Assembly: GCA_017960525.1 (NCBI GenBank)
Contig: JAGCZA010000027.1
Location: forward strand, 22,971 to 86,970
Direction: 5' to 3'
Source of the DNA: Prevotella sp.
GTDB lineage: Bacteria > Bacteroidota > Bacteroidia > Bacteroidales > Bacteroidaceae
Length of the DNA: 64,000 nucleotides
The notes beneath the pieces are model-generated. The model had not been told where the DNA came from. It saw nothing but the letters and a program-made list of their open reading frames with translations, and did no database searches. Positions 1 to 9,300 of this stretch are shown here, in pieces. A program made the translations under genes and the position numbers. Each line of letters starts with the position of its first letter. Position 1 is the first letter of the stretch.

Positions 1-68
1 TACCTACGCTCATGGCTCACCTTATGGTAAGCTTCAATGAGATGATACCCGTTGAAGTTCTTGAACAT
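1..68 (-). CDS. Partial gene downstream of cobalamin riboswitch (N-terminus only)
   Basis: An ATG at 68 reading left opens a frame with no stop up to the window edge; only 22 residues (starting MFKNFNGYHLIEAYHKV) are visible. It lies directly downstream of a cobalamin riboswitch on the same strand, and a purine-rich AGGGA sits just before the ATG. There is no signal peptide in what can be seen, so a cytoplasmic B12-dependent or B12-replacing enzyme is more likely than an outer-membrane receptor. The product is not recognised, and the true start could lie further left, outside the window. Confidence 0.35.
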   Translation of the reverse strand, partial: MFKNFNGYHLIEAYHKVSHERR

Positions 69-94
69 AATAGTCCCTATTTAATTATTACACA

Positions 95-305
95 AAACTT
101 GCGCCAACCTACACCATACATCGTGGTGCAGAGGCATTTTAACCGAAAAAGGCTGGTCTTCAGACTTTCCTCCACTCCCGAGCGCCTTCTCACCCAAATG
201 GGCAATGGCTTTTATGCTTAGGAGCCATAACGGAGTTCACTGCTGCGGGACAGTCGGGGATTCTCACCACCGTTCCCAATTAAGTGCTGTTACGCACACC
301 TTTAC
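95..305 (-). promoter_or_regulatory. Cobalamin (adenosylcobalamin) riboswitch, left copy
   Basis: Read on the minus strand, the block contains the class hallmarks: AATTGGGAA, then GACTGTCCCGCAGCAGTGA (B12-box-like core), then GGAGGAAAGTCTGAAGACC, closed by a P1 helix (AAAGG near 303-299 with CCTTT near 151-147). Aptamer core is about 147-303; the segment to about 95 holds a hairpin conserved with the second copy at 18.7-18.9 kb (CACGATGTATGGTG), probably the expression platform. It is known that such elements repress B12 uptake, biosynthesis or B12-independent isozyme genes when cobalamin binds. The controlled gene runs off the left edge. Confidence 0.9.
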
Positions 306-331
306 GGATGACTCTTTTCGAAATCAAGGTG

Positions 332-362
332 CAAAGGTAAGCATTTTTCCTGACGTAACAAA
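332..362 (-). promoter_or_regulatory. Promoter for the left cobalamin riboswitch transcript
   Basis: Minus strand: TTTG (362-359), 19-nt spacer, TACCTTTG (339-332). This matches the Bacteroidetes -33/-7 consensus and would place the start site about 20 nt upstream of the riboswitch. Confidence 0.75.
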
Positions 363-394
363 TTTTTCTGGAAAAAATTTCAAATGCCACCAGA

Positions 395-426
395 TTTGGT
401 AAGTTCACATAAAATGCTTAACTTTG
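395..426 (+). promoter_or_regulatory. Promoter of the sulfatase gene
   Basis: TTTG (395-398), 20-nt spacer, TAACTTTG (419-426), followed by a short leader to the ATG at 453. It is divergent from the riboswitch promoter at 332-362. Confidence 0.75.
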
Positions 427-452
427 CAGCGTGAAACCAAAAACACCTGAAT

Positions 453-1859
453 ATGAAGACTATCGCTTTTGCCCTCGCCGTGGCCCAGTCTGCGCCTATC
501 GGGGCGGTTCCTCCCGTCAGCCAACCAGCCGGCAAAGCCACGCCCGAGCGGCCTAACATCATCTTTATTCTGGCCGACGATATGGGATATGGCGACCTGG
601 CCTGCTATGGCAACCAGTATATCCATACGCCGAACATCGACCGGCTGGCTCGCACGGGCACCTCGTTTACGCAGGCCTACGCCGGCAGCGGCATCAGTTC
701 GCCGTCGCGCTGCTCGTTGATGACGGGCCTGAACAGCGGCCACACGCGGATTCGCGACAACCAGTGCTACGCCGGAGGACTGACGGGACTGAAAATCAAT
801 CCCAAGGGCGACACCACCATCGTGCGCCGCGCCAATCTGCTGCCCGAGGACACCACGCTGGCCACGGTCGTCAGTGCCGCCGGCTACCGCACTTGTCTGG
901 TGAACAAGTGGCACCTCGACGGCTACGACCCGCAGGCCGCACCCAACCACCGAGGTTTCCACGAGTTCTACGGCTGGACTATCTCGACCGTCCATAGCAA
1001 TGCGCCGTATTACTATCCCTACTACCGTCTGCACGGCGACTCGCTCATCAACATCAAGGAGAACGAGCACGACGCCCACGTGCGCCACAACACAGAGATT
1101 TCGACCGACGACGCCATCCAGTTCATCCACCGCAACAAAGACAAGGCGTTCTTCCTCTTCTTAGGCTACGACGCGCCCCACGAGCCTTACAACATTGACG
1201 ACACATCGTGGTACGACGAACAGGGCGACTGGAGTGCCAACACCAAGCGCTACGCCGCCCTGGTCACGCACATGGACTACAACATAGGCCGACTGCTGGC
1301 CACACTCGACGCGCTGGGCCTGAGGGAGAACACGCTTGTCATCTTTGCCAGCGACAACGGTGCCGCCGTGATGGCTCCGCTGAAGGAATTGAACTGCGGT
1401 GCAGGCCTGAAGGGCCGCAAGGGCCAACTTTACGAGGGTGGCATCCGCGTGCCCCTCATCGTGAACCAGCCTGGCCGCGTACCCGCCCGTCAGATAGACA
1501 ACTTGGTCTATTTCCCCGACTTTATGCCCACCCTGGCCGCACTGGCCGACGGCAAACAGCATCTTCCGCAGAAGACCGACGGTGTCGACATATCGCCCCT
1601 GTTCTACGGTAAAGACATCGACACCGACAGCCGTCCGCTCTACTGGGAGTTCCCGGGCAAGCAGCGTGCCCTGCGCTGGAACGGCTGGAAAGCAGTATCG
1701 GTGAAAAAGGGCGCTCCACTGGAACTGTACCGCATCAAGGACGACCCCTTGGAGCAGCACAATTTGGCCAAGGAACGGCCCGACGTCCTCCAGCAAATGG
1801 AAAAGTTGATGAAGCAGTTGCGGTCACCCTCGCCCAACTATCCCATTGAAGGTGACTGA
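453..1859 (+). CDS. Sulfatase (S1 family, arylsulfatase/GalNAc-6-sulfatase type)
   Basis: 468 residues. The N-terminus is a short hydrophobic stretch (signal peptide plausible, not textbook), then NIIFILADDMGYGDL with the metal-binding Asp pair at about 42-43. The formylglycine site is S82-S-P-S-R86, so this is a Ser-type sulfatase needing an anaerobic sulfatase-maturating enzyme (anSME). A later GRKGQLYEGGIRVPL segment and SDNGA are also typical. It should hydrolyse sulfate esters from a host or dietary glycan in the periplasm; substrate cannot be told. It is a single gene from its own promoter; its last 22 bp overlap the end of the convergent CPBP gene. Confidence 0.93.
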   Translation: MKTIAFALAVAQSAPIGAVPPVSQPAGKATPERPNIIFILADDMGYGDLACYGNQYIHTPNIDRLARTGTSFTQAYAGSGISSPSRCSLMTGLNSGHTRIRDNQCYAGGLTGLKINPKGDTTIVRRANLLPEDTTLATVVSAAGYRTCLVNKWHLDGYDPQAAPNHRGFHEFYGWTISTVHSNAPYYYPYYRLHGDSLINIKENEHDAHVRHNTEISTDDAIQFIHRNKDKAFFLFLGYDAPHEPYNIDDTSWYDEQGDWSANTKRYAALVTHMDYNIGRLLATLDALGLRENTLVIFASDNGAAVMAPLKELNCGAGLKGRKGQLYEGGIRVPLIVNQPGRVPARQIDNLVYFPDFMPTLAALADGKQHLPQKTDGVDISPLFYGKDIDTDSRPLYWEFPGKQRALRWNGWKAVSVKKGAPLELYRIKDDPLEQHNLAKERPDVLQQMEKLMKQLRSPSPNYPIEGD

Positions 1860-2674
1860 GCGTCGCCATCAGGGCGTTTCATCCAGTAGTTCAGCTGGAA
1901 AATGGCAGGCAGGAGTATGAACAGCGAGAAGAAGACGGCCAGTAGCACGTGCGTCTGGCTGCTGAAAATGTCGGCCAGCTTGATGTCGTTCGACGGATAA
2001 GCATGAAAGAGCAGATAGGCCACCGTATTGTTGGCCCAATGGTAGATGATGCCCGGTAGGATGCTGCCCGTGCGGTAGTACATCCATCCCAACAGAAGAC
2101 CGATAAGCAGGGGGTGAAGCAATTGGGCAGGGTTGAAGTGAGCCAAGGCAAAAAGTACTGCCGAAAAGAATATCATCAGCCACGGGCGCTCCGGCTTCCA
2201 GAGCAGCAGCGAGCGCAGGGCCGCCCCACGAAACACCAGCTCCTCGGCCACAGGGGCCAACAGCCCCACCACGGCATAGCCACCCGTGGTGCTCATCAGC
2301 TGGGTGGCCATCGCCTCGGCCTGGTCAATATACTGTTGCACCGCCTCCGGCCACTCCGGCATCATCTCCTGAAGCCACATTGAAGGGATAATGGCTCCCA
2401 TCGAAGCCACAAAACTCCAAAAAAGCACGACCCAGGGACGCGACATCAGATAGTGGCGCGACACGGGTGCCCACTTTAGCAGCGTAAACAGGATGATGGT
2501 GATGAGCGAGAAGGTCACCATCGTAATGATGTTGCCAACAGCACTAAGCTGTTCCACCAGGCCTCCCTCCTTAATGGTCTGGATGACCATCACCATCGTT
2601 TGTACTATCAACTGTATGGCCAGAAATATCAACACGTAGGCCACCGCCCAGAAAGCATATAAGTTTTTCTTCAT
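1838..2674 (-). CDS. CPBP family intramembrane metalloprotease (CAAX/Abi type)
   Basis: 278 residues, several hydrophobic helices from residue 10 on. The family motifs are in order: EELVFRG (E144-E145...R149), FALAHF (H179) and HWANN (H212, N216), the putative zinc/catalytic residues of the CPBP (CAAX protease and bacteriocin processing) family. These are inner-membrane proteases or immunity-type proteins of mostly unknown substrate. Its ATG overlaps the ribF stop by 4 bp (ATGA), so it is translated from the ribF transcript. No peptide precursor is seen beside it, so a bacteriocin role is not supported. Confidence 0.9.
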   Translation of the reverse strand: MKKNLYAFWAVAYVLIFLAIQLIVQTMVMVIQTIKEGGLVEQLSAVGNIITMVTFSLITIILFTLLKWAPVSRHYLMSRPWVVLFWSFVASMGAIIPSMWLQEMMPEWPEAVQQYIDQAEAMATQLMSTTGGYAVVGLLAPVAEELVFRGAALRSLLLWKPERPWLMIFFSAVLFALAHFNPAQLLHPLLIGLLLGWMYYRTGSILPGIIYHWANNTVAYLLFHAYPSNDIKLADIFSSQTHVLLAVFFSLFILLPAIFQLNYWMKRPDGDAQSPSMG

Positions 2675-3627
2675 TTCTCGGTTAGTCGTTTCAGGATTTT
2701 TATGGAATCTTGTTTGTCTTTCTCCAGTTGTCGGGCCAGTTCTTCAGCCGAGGCGAAAGAGCGCTCGTCGCGCAGCCGCGCCATCAGTCGGATACTGATG
2801 GGCTGGTCGTAGAAGTCGCCCGTGGTATCAAATATATTGGTCTCCAGCGTCTGTCTGCTGCCGTCGAAAGTGGGCCGCGTGCCAATGTTGGTCATTCCGT
2901 GCAGAAGATTGCCGTTGGAGGGTAATCCCTGACCAATGCTGACCATCACGGCGTAAGCCCCCTCACGCGGGATAAGTTTCTGCTCGTCGTCAGGCACCAG
3001 ATTAGCCGTTGGGAAACCCATCGTGCGGCCAATCTGCTCGCCGTGGCCCACGCGCCCGCTGATAGTGTAGGGATAGCCCAGACAGCGGTTGGCCTCTTCC
3101 ACTTTTCCCTCATCCAGGAGGCGACGGATACAAGAACTGCTAATGCGGATGCTGTCGTCGCTAAAAGGGTCGCACCCCACCACCTCCATACCCATCGCCT
3201 TGCCATAATGCACATAGTCGGCAAAGTCCTCCTCACGATTGTGGCCGAAACGGTTGTCGTAGCCCGTGAGCAACATCTTCACCCCCAGACGCTCCATCAG
3301 AATCCGACCCATAAACTCGCGGGCCGACAGCTTGGCCATCGCTTCATCGAACCTGAGCACCACCAGCGTGTCGATGCCCGTCTGAGAGAACCGTCCGCAC
3401 TTCTCGTCAAGTGTGGATAGCAGACGCGGCTGCCACGACGACTGAACAACCTGCCGAGGGTGGCAGTCGAAGGTGACCACCATTGTGCGGAGTCCGCGCT
3501 TTGCCGCCTCATCTTTCAGTCGGTTGACAAGATAGCAGTGCCCCCGGTGCACGCCGTCAAAAAAACCGACGGTAGCCGCGTAGCCGTCCTCCAATTGCGC
3601 ACAGTCTGGATAGTATATCGTCCTCAT
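2671..3627 (-). CDS. ribF: Bifunctional riboflavin kinase / FAD synthetase
   Basis: 318 residues. The N-terminal nucleotidyltransferase half carries GFFDGVHRGH (HxGH-type AMP-transfer motif, about residues 21-30). The C-terminal flavokinase half carries GRTMGFPTANL (PTAN motif). It phosphorylates riboflavin to FMN and adenylates FMN to FAD. An open frame extends upstream to 3705, but the promoter (TTTG at 3681, TACTTTTG ending 3650) lies inside that extension, so the ATG at 3627 is chosen. First gene of a two-gene unit with the CPBP protease. Confidence 0.95.
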   Translation of the reverse strand: MRTIYYPDCAQLEDGYAATVGFFDGVHRGHCYLVNRLKDEAAKRGLRTMVVTFDCHPRQVVQSSWQPRLLSTLDEKCGRFSQTGIDTLVVLRFDEAMAKLSAREFMGRILMERLGVKMLLTGYDNRFGHNREEDFADYVHYGKAMGMEVVGCDPFSDDSIRISSSCIRRLLDEGKVEEANRCLGYPYTISGRVGHGEQIGRTMGFPTANLVPDDEQKLIPREGAYAVMVSIGQGLPSNGNLLHGMTNIGTRPTFDGSRQTLETNIFDTTGDFYDQPISIRLMARLRDERSFASAEELARQLEKDKQDSIKILKRLTEK

Positions 3628-3649
3628 AGGGATAACACTTATTTTCTTG

Positions 3650-3681
3650 CAAAAGTATGAGTTTTTCCCAAAATCCACAAA
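3650..3681 (-). promoter_or_regulatory. Promoter of ribF
   Basis: Minus strand TTTG (3681-3678), 20-nt spacer, TACTTTTG (3657-3650), leaving a leader of about 15-20 nt before the ATG at 3627. Confidence 0.75.
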
Positions 3682-3732
3682 TATTTCCGCCTTTTTCTTT
3701 ACCATTTTCAGAAATATTCGTACTTCTGATGC

Positions 3733-5868
3733 TCATTGTATTTTGAGGCAAAGAATAGTCAAGTCGTCACTCTGGTCAGCGTTACCCACATGGGAAGCGA
3801 CATCGCTGAGTATCATATTGACGGTAGACTCTGCACGGACAAACTGGTCTTTGCCCATCAAATGGAGCAGACGTTCTTCTCCATGCTGCTGCTGCTCTTC
3901 ATTTTCTGCCTCTGTCAGACCATCGGTATAGATGAGCAGCGTATGGCCCTTGATGTTGTCGATGCTCTCGCCTACATAGTCCAACTCAGGCCAGAGGCCG
4001 ACGGGGGCATTGGGCTCCATATTGATGTAGCGCGCACGGCTGGCATCTCCTGGCTTCAGCTGGTTGTTGACGATGAGAGGCGGGTTATGTCCGGCATTAC
4101 AGAAGTCCATACGACCTGTTTCAAGATCTATTTCGGCTATGAACATTGTTACGAAAATGCTGCTCTCATTATCGGAAGAGAGCGTACTGTTGATACGTGA
4201 GACGATGTGAACAGGCGTAACCCCCTCCTTGGCCACACTACGGAAGAGATTGACGGCCACGGCCATCGTCATGGAAGCCGGCACGCCTTTGCCAGCGACA
4301 TCGCCCACACAAACGTATAGTTTCTTGTCCTTCAGGAAGAAGTCGTAGAGGTCGCCGCCCACCTCCTTTGCGGGTGTCATGGAGGCAAAGAGATCAATGC
4401 CCAGTTCCTTTGGGAAGGCGTCGAACACATGTGGCACCATTCCCATCTGTATCTCACGTGCGATGCGTAGTTCGCTTTCTATGCGTTCCTTGGCGGCAGT
4501 GGTCTGTTCCAGCCGGTTGTAGGCATCCTCTAGTTTGCCGTAGGCCGTTTCGATTTCTTTCGAGTGCTTGTTGCGGCGATGCAAGATAAAGGCCAGCGAG
4601 GCAATGACCAGGGCGGCGATAATGGCCAGCATGGTCATAAACACGTGGTGTGCGTGCTCTGTTTGTTTCTGGGCTTCCATCTTTGAGGCCCACTCGCTGA
4701 GCTGCAAGTCTTTGTTGTAGCGGTCAAGACTGTCGTTTTCCCGCTGAACGACAGCATTTTCTAATTCTATCTCACGATTGCGGAGTTCTATGCTTTGTTT
4801 GTCCAACGAGAGGTTCAGGGCCTCTTCCTCTAAACGTCGCTGCTCCAGTTCGTCGGTGATATGCTCCAATTCCAGCTGTTGGTTCTTCAGCTTCAGGTCC
4901 TTAGCCTCGTTCTCCGCCCGTGCAGCATCTAGGGCCAGTGAGTGGTTCAGCGCAATATTGCGCACCTCTACAGAATTGATAGAGTCGCTATACCTCTTGA
5001 ATTTCAACACTAAGTTGCAAGCCTCTTCCCATCGCCCCAGCCTTCTGTAAGCCTCTGAAGTCAAAAACAACCGGTCCAGCGGACTGCTCATACTCTGAGC
5101 CAGCTCCAGCATTTTCTCGTAGTCGCCGTTGAGATCGGCATGATAGACATCCACTCTCCTGCTCAGGTTCATGGACGCTCCTGTCTCCTGTATTGCCCTT
5201 TGAAGGTCTGCATAATAGCGATTGAACTCCTCCTTGTCACCCCCGCCAATGGTGGCTGCCATACACTTATAGCCCAAGGCTTGTACACGCTGTTCCGGAA
5301 GGAGACCGGGCTGTTGGAGCGTCTTTTCTGCCATCTCAAGCACTTTATCCTTCTTTTTCCTGTTGTAATAGATTTTTGCCAGTTGGAGGTAAGCGGGGGC
5401 AATGTTGTGATTGGGCAGAAACTGTTCTTTATAACTGATGCATCGAAGGAACAGCTCCTCGGCCTCATTCTCCATCTGAAGGCTGCTAAATAACTGAGCA
5501 TTGGTCTGTGTTGATAGTAAAAGACCGTATTTGCTGTCGTTCTTACGGGCAAATTCCGACATCTCCTTGACAGTTTCAAGAGCCTGGTCACGTTTACCAT
5601 TATACGAGAGTATGGTGGCCTGGTTTGCCCATGCCCTATAGAGCAGGTCCTCATTATTGGTTTGCTTTGAGAGCTCTATCAACTTATTGGTGACCTGTAT
5701 GAATTGCTGAAGGGAATCGCGCTTGTTAAACAAACGGTACATATCTTTCCTCAGCTGCTCTATGTCAGAAGTATTCTCCTGGGCTGTCGCTGTCAGCGGC
5801 AACCACAGGAGGCAAAGGCTTACCATCCACTTGCAATACTTGAGCCAATATTGAAGCATTGTTATCAT
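3733..5868 (-). CDS. TPR sensor with SpoIIE-type PP2C serine phosphatase output
   Basis: 711 residues. Signal sequence or N-terminal anchor (about 12-30, ending TATAQ), then a periplasmic alpha-helical region with TPR-like repeats, a long charged coiled coil (about 315-400), one membrane segment (about 408-428), a cytosolic linker starting AAKERIESELRIAREIQ, and a PP2C/SpoIIE domain (about 490-711) with ASMTPAKEVGGDLYD and CVGDVAGKGVPA, the Asp-rich metal site. RsbU-like phosphatases dephosphorylate anti-anti-sigma factors; the partner is not in this window. A paralog with the same layout lies at 61355-63394. Promoter -7 TAACTTTG is at 5940-5933 (minus). Confidence 0.88.
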   Translation of the reverse strand: MITMLQYWLKYCKWMVSLCLLWLPLTATAQENTSDIEQLRKDMYRLFNKRDSLQQFIQVTNKLIELSKQTNNEDLLYRAWANQATILSYNGKRDQALETVKEMSEFARKNDSKYGLLLSTQTNAQLFSSLQMENEAEELFLRCISYKEQFLPNHNIAPAYLQLAKIYYNRKKKDKVLEMAEKTLQQPGLLPEQRVQALGYKCMAATIGGGDKEEFNRYYADLQRAIQETGASMNLSRRVDVYHADLNGDYEKMLELAQSMSSPLDRLFLTSEAYRRLGRWEEACNLVLKFKRYSDSINSVEVRNIALNHSLALDAARAENEAKDLKLKNQQLELEHITDELEQRRLEEEALNLSLDKQSIELRNREIELENAVVQRENDSLDRYNKDLQLSEWASKMEAQKQTEHAHHVFMTMLAIIAALVIASLAFILHRRNKHSKEIETAYGKLEDAYNRLEQTTAAKERIESELRIAREIQMGMVPHVFDAFPKELGIDLFASMTPAKEVGGDLYDFFLKDKKLYVCVGDVAGKGVPASMTMAVAVNLFRSVAKEGVTPVHIVSRINSTLSSDNESSIFVTMFIAEIDLETGRMDFCNAGHNPPLIVNNQLKPGDASRARYINMEPNAPVGLWPELDYVGESIDNIKGHTLLIYTDGLTEAENEEQQQHGEERLLHLMGKDQFVRAESTVNMILSDVASHVGNADQSDDLTILCLKIQ

Positions 5869-6171
5869 CCCAACGACAATGAACTTTTTTACAGAAATTA
5901 GGATCCGCTCATATGGTTTGTATTTTCGAGGGCAAAGTTACAGCTTTTTTCCGAGATTCCTCATTTCGCGGCGATTTTTTTTCCAAATCCTGTATTTTTT
6001 CCATCCGTGCGGTAAAATCTGCAACTGTGATGCAACGAAACAGTCGGATTGATAATCTTATCTTTTTCACAGCCTGAGGGCGAAAAAGGTAATGATGCGC
6101 CATTTGATGTTGTGTAAAGCGAGGTTCTCCTCGTGGCCGGTGTTGTTGATGCAGGTAAAATCAAGTCCTAT
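5869..6171. other. Intergenic region upstream of the phosphatase
   Basis: Holds the minus-strand -7 element TAACTTTG (5940-5933). Further up, the minus strand has a stretch of about 32 codons without start (ending at a TGA at 6069-6067) that reads like coding sequence (TGHEENLALHNIKWRIITFF) but matches nothing I recognise; it may be a gene remnant. No complete gene is seen. Confidence 0.4.
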
Positions 6172-6256
6172 AGTTTGGTTCGTCCAAACTACCAGTTTGC
6201 TCCGTCCAAACTATGACTTTGGTTCGTCCAAACTATGACTTTGGTTCGTCCAAACT
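6172..6256 (-). repeat. Array A: four 19-bp palindromic units at 22-bp period
   Basis: Units start at 6172, 6194, 6216 and 6238. Read on the minus strand the consensus is AGTTTGGACGAACCAAACT (7-bp inverted arms around ACGAA), with 3-nt spacers CAT, CAT, GGT. One unit carries the variant AGTTTGGACGGAGCAAACT, also found in array B. Related arrays are at 20968-21030 and 63506-63568. Confidence 0.9.
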
Positions 6257-6301
6257 TTTAGACTACCCTAATGGCCTATTTGGGTTTAATCATATAAGAC
6301 T

Positions 6302-6350
6302 TATCACCCCGACAGCCCGCCTTTTGTGCAAAAGGGCTGCCGGGGTGATA
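6302..6350 (-). terminator. Hairpin terminator downstream of the large secreted protein
   Basis: Outer arms TATCACCCCG (6302-6311) and CGGGGTGATA (6341-6350) enclose a second GC-rich stem with CTTTT/AAAAG. It lies 34 bp past the stop of the 6384-9488 gene. The tract after the stem is only moderately T-rich on the minus strand. Confidence 0.6.
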
Positions 6351-6383
6351 GGAAAGGGGATTATGTTCTTTTAGTAAGCTGTA

Positions 6384-9300
6384 TTATTTGATAAACTTTT
6401 TTCCATTCTCAATAAAGACTCCCTTGGCAGCCGGAGTAGTGATCTGTCTGCCCTGCAGGTCGAAGTAGCGGCAAGTGCCGTCGTCTTCGATGGCGACGAT
6501 GGTGGGCTGGATATCGGTAGTGGCGCCATCGATGTAGGGGATGTTGCCCTCGTAGTCCAGATTATCGTAGTTCACGTTCTCGCCTGTGCTGGTGCCCTGC
6601 TGGTCGCTCACCTGGAACATGGTCTTATAGGTTCCGGGAAGGGCAGCGGCGCCCTTGCGTGATTCAACGGGGGCGATGTTGAGAGGATCGGCCTTGAAAT
6701 AGCCTCGGAAGGCAGCCAGAGAGTGCTGCTCCACGCCATCCTCCGAACGGAAGCGTGCCCAGGTGCCGTCGTCTCGCAAACCGTAGATGTTCATCTCGTC
6801 GGCCTCCAGGTCGGAAATGCTGCGGAAGTTGGCCAGCCATTTTCCTTCGGGCGTGTACTTGTCTTCAAAGTACCAGTCCTCGAAACTGTTCACCACGTTC
6901 TGGTCGTCGTCAACAATGGTACTTTTCAGCGTGACGCCGGCGGCGCTCAGATTGATCTGTCCCTTGAGGACCATAACGAGATACGCCCTGCCGGCTTGCA
7001 TAAGGTTGGGATTGTCGCTGCCGTCCGGCAGGAAGATGAACTGCTTGTAGTATTCCTCCTTGAAAGCCAGGCGGAAGATTTTGGCCAGGTCGGCCTCGTA
7101 ATAGTCAGTAAAGTCGTAGTCGTAGGGCAGGCTGACGATAAAGGCGCGTGGAGCCCATGTGCCGTCGCTCTGCTGGGAGGCAGAGAGGGTGCGGTCATAA
7201 CTGACGTTGACGGTCTGGCCGTCGTACTTCTCGAACACGTCGGCATTGCTGTCGTCGTTTCCATCGGAGAGAACTACCGACTGGATGGGCTTGCGGAAGC
7301 CGTAGAAGTTGTCGAGCGAAGCACTCGGCGAGGTGAAGCGCAACTGATAGACGCCTGAGTAGGGAGCCACGAAATAGACGTAGCCGCTCTGTATAAAGGT
7401 GTCGTAGTAGATCCAGTTGTCGTCGTCGGGAGCAACAGAACCGCTGGCATCGACCTTATAGAACACGTTGAGTTGGCCGCTGGCGCCGCCGCCCATGAAC
7501 ATACCCATCATGGCCATCAAACCGCCACCGCCCAACTCGGCCTCGAAGCGCAGCACGTCGCCCTTCTTGGCCTGCAGACGCGGGGTGATGAGTTCGTAGG
7601 CATCAGAACTTGTGGTGACCATCCACGTCTTGGGAGCAGCGTCGCCGCCTCCCATCATACCGCTAAACATATCCATCAGGCCACCGCCGCTACTGGGCTG
7701 TTTGACCTCCCAGCCGGTGGTCTCCCAGCCAGCGGGCAGGTCTATGGGCTGTGTCTCGTCTTCTCGCAGGAATTCCGGCTCGAAGTCCTCCGTCCAGGCG
7801 TCAGCATAGGTGCTATAGGCCGTGAGCGGGTAAATGAGGGGATTGAGGGCAGAGGTCGTCGGTACGAAGGTGACGGCTCCCTGGTGTGTGCCCAACGACT
7901 GCTCGTCGAAGAGATAGGTGACGTTGATGTAGGCGGTGTCGCTGGCATTGACGGCAAACTCATTGGCACTGAGGGCGAAGGTGGTCTCGTCGGTAGAGAC
8001 AATGGCGCCCTGCAAACTTCCCGTACCCGTATTGACCACGGCAAGCGTCTGGGTGCTGTTGGCCTGCTGCATACCGTAGTTGATAGCCCGGGCAGCGGTG
8101 TTGTTGTGGAGCACGTAGATGTCGGGGGCGTTCTCGTCGAGGTGGAATCCGGCGATGCTGTCAACGACGATGCTGTCGGATGCGCTGATGCGGAAGCGAT
8201 ACTCGCCGGGTTCGATATATCCCACCCAGAGCACTCTGTAAGCAGAGTCGAGGGGTTCGGTGAACTCCTTCACTTTCTCCCACTTGTTGCTGCCATAGAC
8301 CGACTTCTCAACGACGACAGACGAACCGCCACCGCCGAACATGGCGCCCATGTCAAAACCTCCACCGCCGCTGCCACTCTTGGCAGAGAAGAGCAGCACC
8401 TCGTTGATGCTCTCAACCTTGAGGGGCGGGGTCATCAGGAACGACGACGAACCGCCGCCGAACATAGCGCCCATGCCGTCGTCGGCACTAGTAGTTGCCA
8501 CGCTATCGCGGAACTCCCATCCCTCGGTGAAGAAGCCCTTAGGCTGGGCGTTGGCGTTGAAGTCCTCCATCCATACGTCGGGCTGGGTGATAACACCTGT
8601 AGCATACAATGTCTTGCCCCATACGCGCTCGTCGACAGGGCTGAACGTGATTTGCGCCTCGTTCTTGCCAGGCTGACCAGCAGCGACGTTGAAAGTGATG
8701 GCGACGTCGAGCGAGTCGGCAGCAGCCACCTCCAATTGGCCTGGACTCACGGAGAACAGGGCTGCGTCGTCGGAAGTGATGTCCACCTTCAGCGTGCCTG
8801 TGGCCGTATTGATAATGGTGAGCGTGCGGGTGCTGTCCTCCTCGCAGAGGCTGAAGTCGATATGATTGGCTCGGGCATCGTTCTCAATGATGTAGATGTC
8901 GGGGGCCTCGTTATCGATGTGCAATCCGGCCACGCTGTCAATCAGCACGGTGCCAGCAGCCTTGAAGCGGAAACGGTATTCACCGGCAGGCGTGTTGGCA
9001 ATGGTAAACGTCTTATAGATGGTGTCGAGTTCGGTGGTGAAGTCGGCCACACGCACCCACTGGTTACGGCTGTACACCGAGCGCTCCACGACAAAAGTGG
9101 AGTCGCTGGAGCCGAAACTGAAACTCATGCCAGAGTCGTCGGACTTGCCTTTCTTCGCGAAGATTATCAGCGTCTCGCCCTCGTTGACGACCAGGGGAGG
9201 CGTAAGCAGATAGTTGTCTTCGCCGCCGCCACCCATAAAAGATTCCATGAGCGAACTTGGGTCGAAGCCTCCCTCGCTGTTCATCATTGCTTCAAGGTCG

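Noticed and set aside
12-402. Two small plus-strand frames at the left end
   Set aside because: They overlap the cobalamin riboswitch on the minus strand; the similarity to frames near 18.6-18.9 kb is due to the second riboswitch, not to protein conservation.
1838-2674. Bacteriocin immunity role for the CPBP protease
   Set aside because: No precursor peptide or exporter lies nearby; it is coupled to ribF instead.
5909-6164. Small minus-strand frames upstream of the first phosphatase
   Set aside because: They overlap the -7 element and show no recognisable protein; at most a gene remnant near 6067-6170.
6172-6256. CRISPR-like regular repeats (also 20968-21030, 63506-63568)
   Set aside because: Spacers are only 3 nt, units are palindromic and three to four in number; no cas genes are present.
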